58,226 bases of DNA from an uncultured Pelagibacteraceae bacterium (GTDB lineage: Bacteria > Pseudomonadota > Alphaproteobacteria > Pelagibacterales > Pelagibacteraceae). Made by a program: the position numbers and the translations under genes. Position 1 is the stretch's first letter, and each line of letters begins with the position of its first letter. Location: positions 1 to 58,226 of the forward strand of contig CACFUE010000002.1 in assembly GCA_902569465.1 (NCBI GenBank), in the 5' to 3' direction. Below, piece by piece: positions 57,743 to 58,226 of the stretch. The notes under the pieces were generated by a model, which ran no database searches, was not told the origin of the DNA, and saw only the letters and a list, made by a program, of their open reading frames with translations.

Positions 57743-58226
57743 TTAACCAATTTTAATTGTATTGTTATCAACAAATTCAAACTTTGGTATTTCCATGTTT
57801 GTTGGTGCTGGTCCTTTTCTTATTCTGCCTGATACATCATAATGTGATCCATGACAAGGACAGAACCAACCGTTAAAGTCACCTTTATCTTTTAAAGGCA
57901 CACATCCAAGATGTGTGCAGACTCCTAACATAACTAACCATTCGTCTTTACCTTCTTTTACTCTTTCTTCATCCTTTTGAGGATCAGGCAAATCGTCCAT
58001 ATTTACGGCCCTAGCCTCTGCTATTTCATCTGGAGTTCTTCTTTTTAGGAAAACTGGCTTACCTCTCCATAATACCGTTATGGATTTTCCAGGTTCAATA
58101 TTGCTTATATCAACTTCAGTAGTGGCTAATGCTTGCTGTGCTTTATCAGGATTCATTTGGTCTATCATAGGCCAAATTACTGCTCCCACCCCTACTGCAC
58201 CTACTGTGTAACTAGCTGTAAATAAA
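57743..58226 (-). CDS. petA: Cytochrome bc1 Rieske iron-sulfur subunit (5' end beyond window)
   Basis: CTHLGCVPL and CPCHGSHYD 2Fe-2S motifs; frame stays open to the window edge ([27 protein letters not shown]). Confidence 0.95.
   Translation of the reverse strand, partial: LFTASYTVGAVGVGAVIWPMIDQMNPDKAQQALATTEVDISNIEPGKSITVLWRGKPVFLKRRTPDEIAEARAVNMDDLPDPQKDEERVKEGKDEWLVMLGVCTHLGCVPLKDKGDFNGWFCPCHGSHYDVSGRIRKGPAPTNMEIPKFEFVDNNTIKIG

Overview
AT-rich, very compact bacterial chromosome window. Gene content and order look like an alphaproteobacterium of the SAR11/Pelagibacterales type; this is inferred from protein features and compactness, with no database search. I see no mobile elements, CRISPR arrays, rRNA or obvious defence island. 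Nearly everything is recognisable core metabolism. Main blocks: a frameshifted uvrD/pcrA and an aminopeptidase P; a large minus-strand division/cell-wall (dcw) operon (mraZ-ftsZ-rsmH-ftsL-ftsI-murEF-mraY-murD-ftsW-murG-murC-murB-ddl-ftsQ-ftsA-lpxC-bamD-ligA); rnpB; an AmpD-like amidase; mlaA-mlaC; a CAU tRNA; yqeY-dnaG-rpoD divergent from carAB; an ELM1-family protein with a 2OG-Fe(II) oxygenase; trxB and an aminotransferase; uvrB-folM-folB-uvrC-pgsA; ilvE; a MarR/response-regulator/histidine-kinase operon; ubiK, lgt, midA, pgeF; prs-rplY-pth-ychF; and petABC running off the end. The most interesting points are a very divergent FtsA that has lost the ATP-binding signatures, ftsZ sitting between mraZ and rsmH instead of after ftsA, a 10-bp-phased TGGG operator over the mraZ promoter, a MurE-MurF fusion, a possible bidirectional/leaderless promoter between trxB and the ELM1 gene, the uvrB-pterin-uvrC operon, and every convergent gene junction overlapping or abutting. 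I did not find a clear-cut new multi-gene system; the ELM1/oxygenase pair is the best candidate of unknown function.
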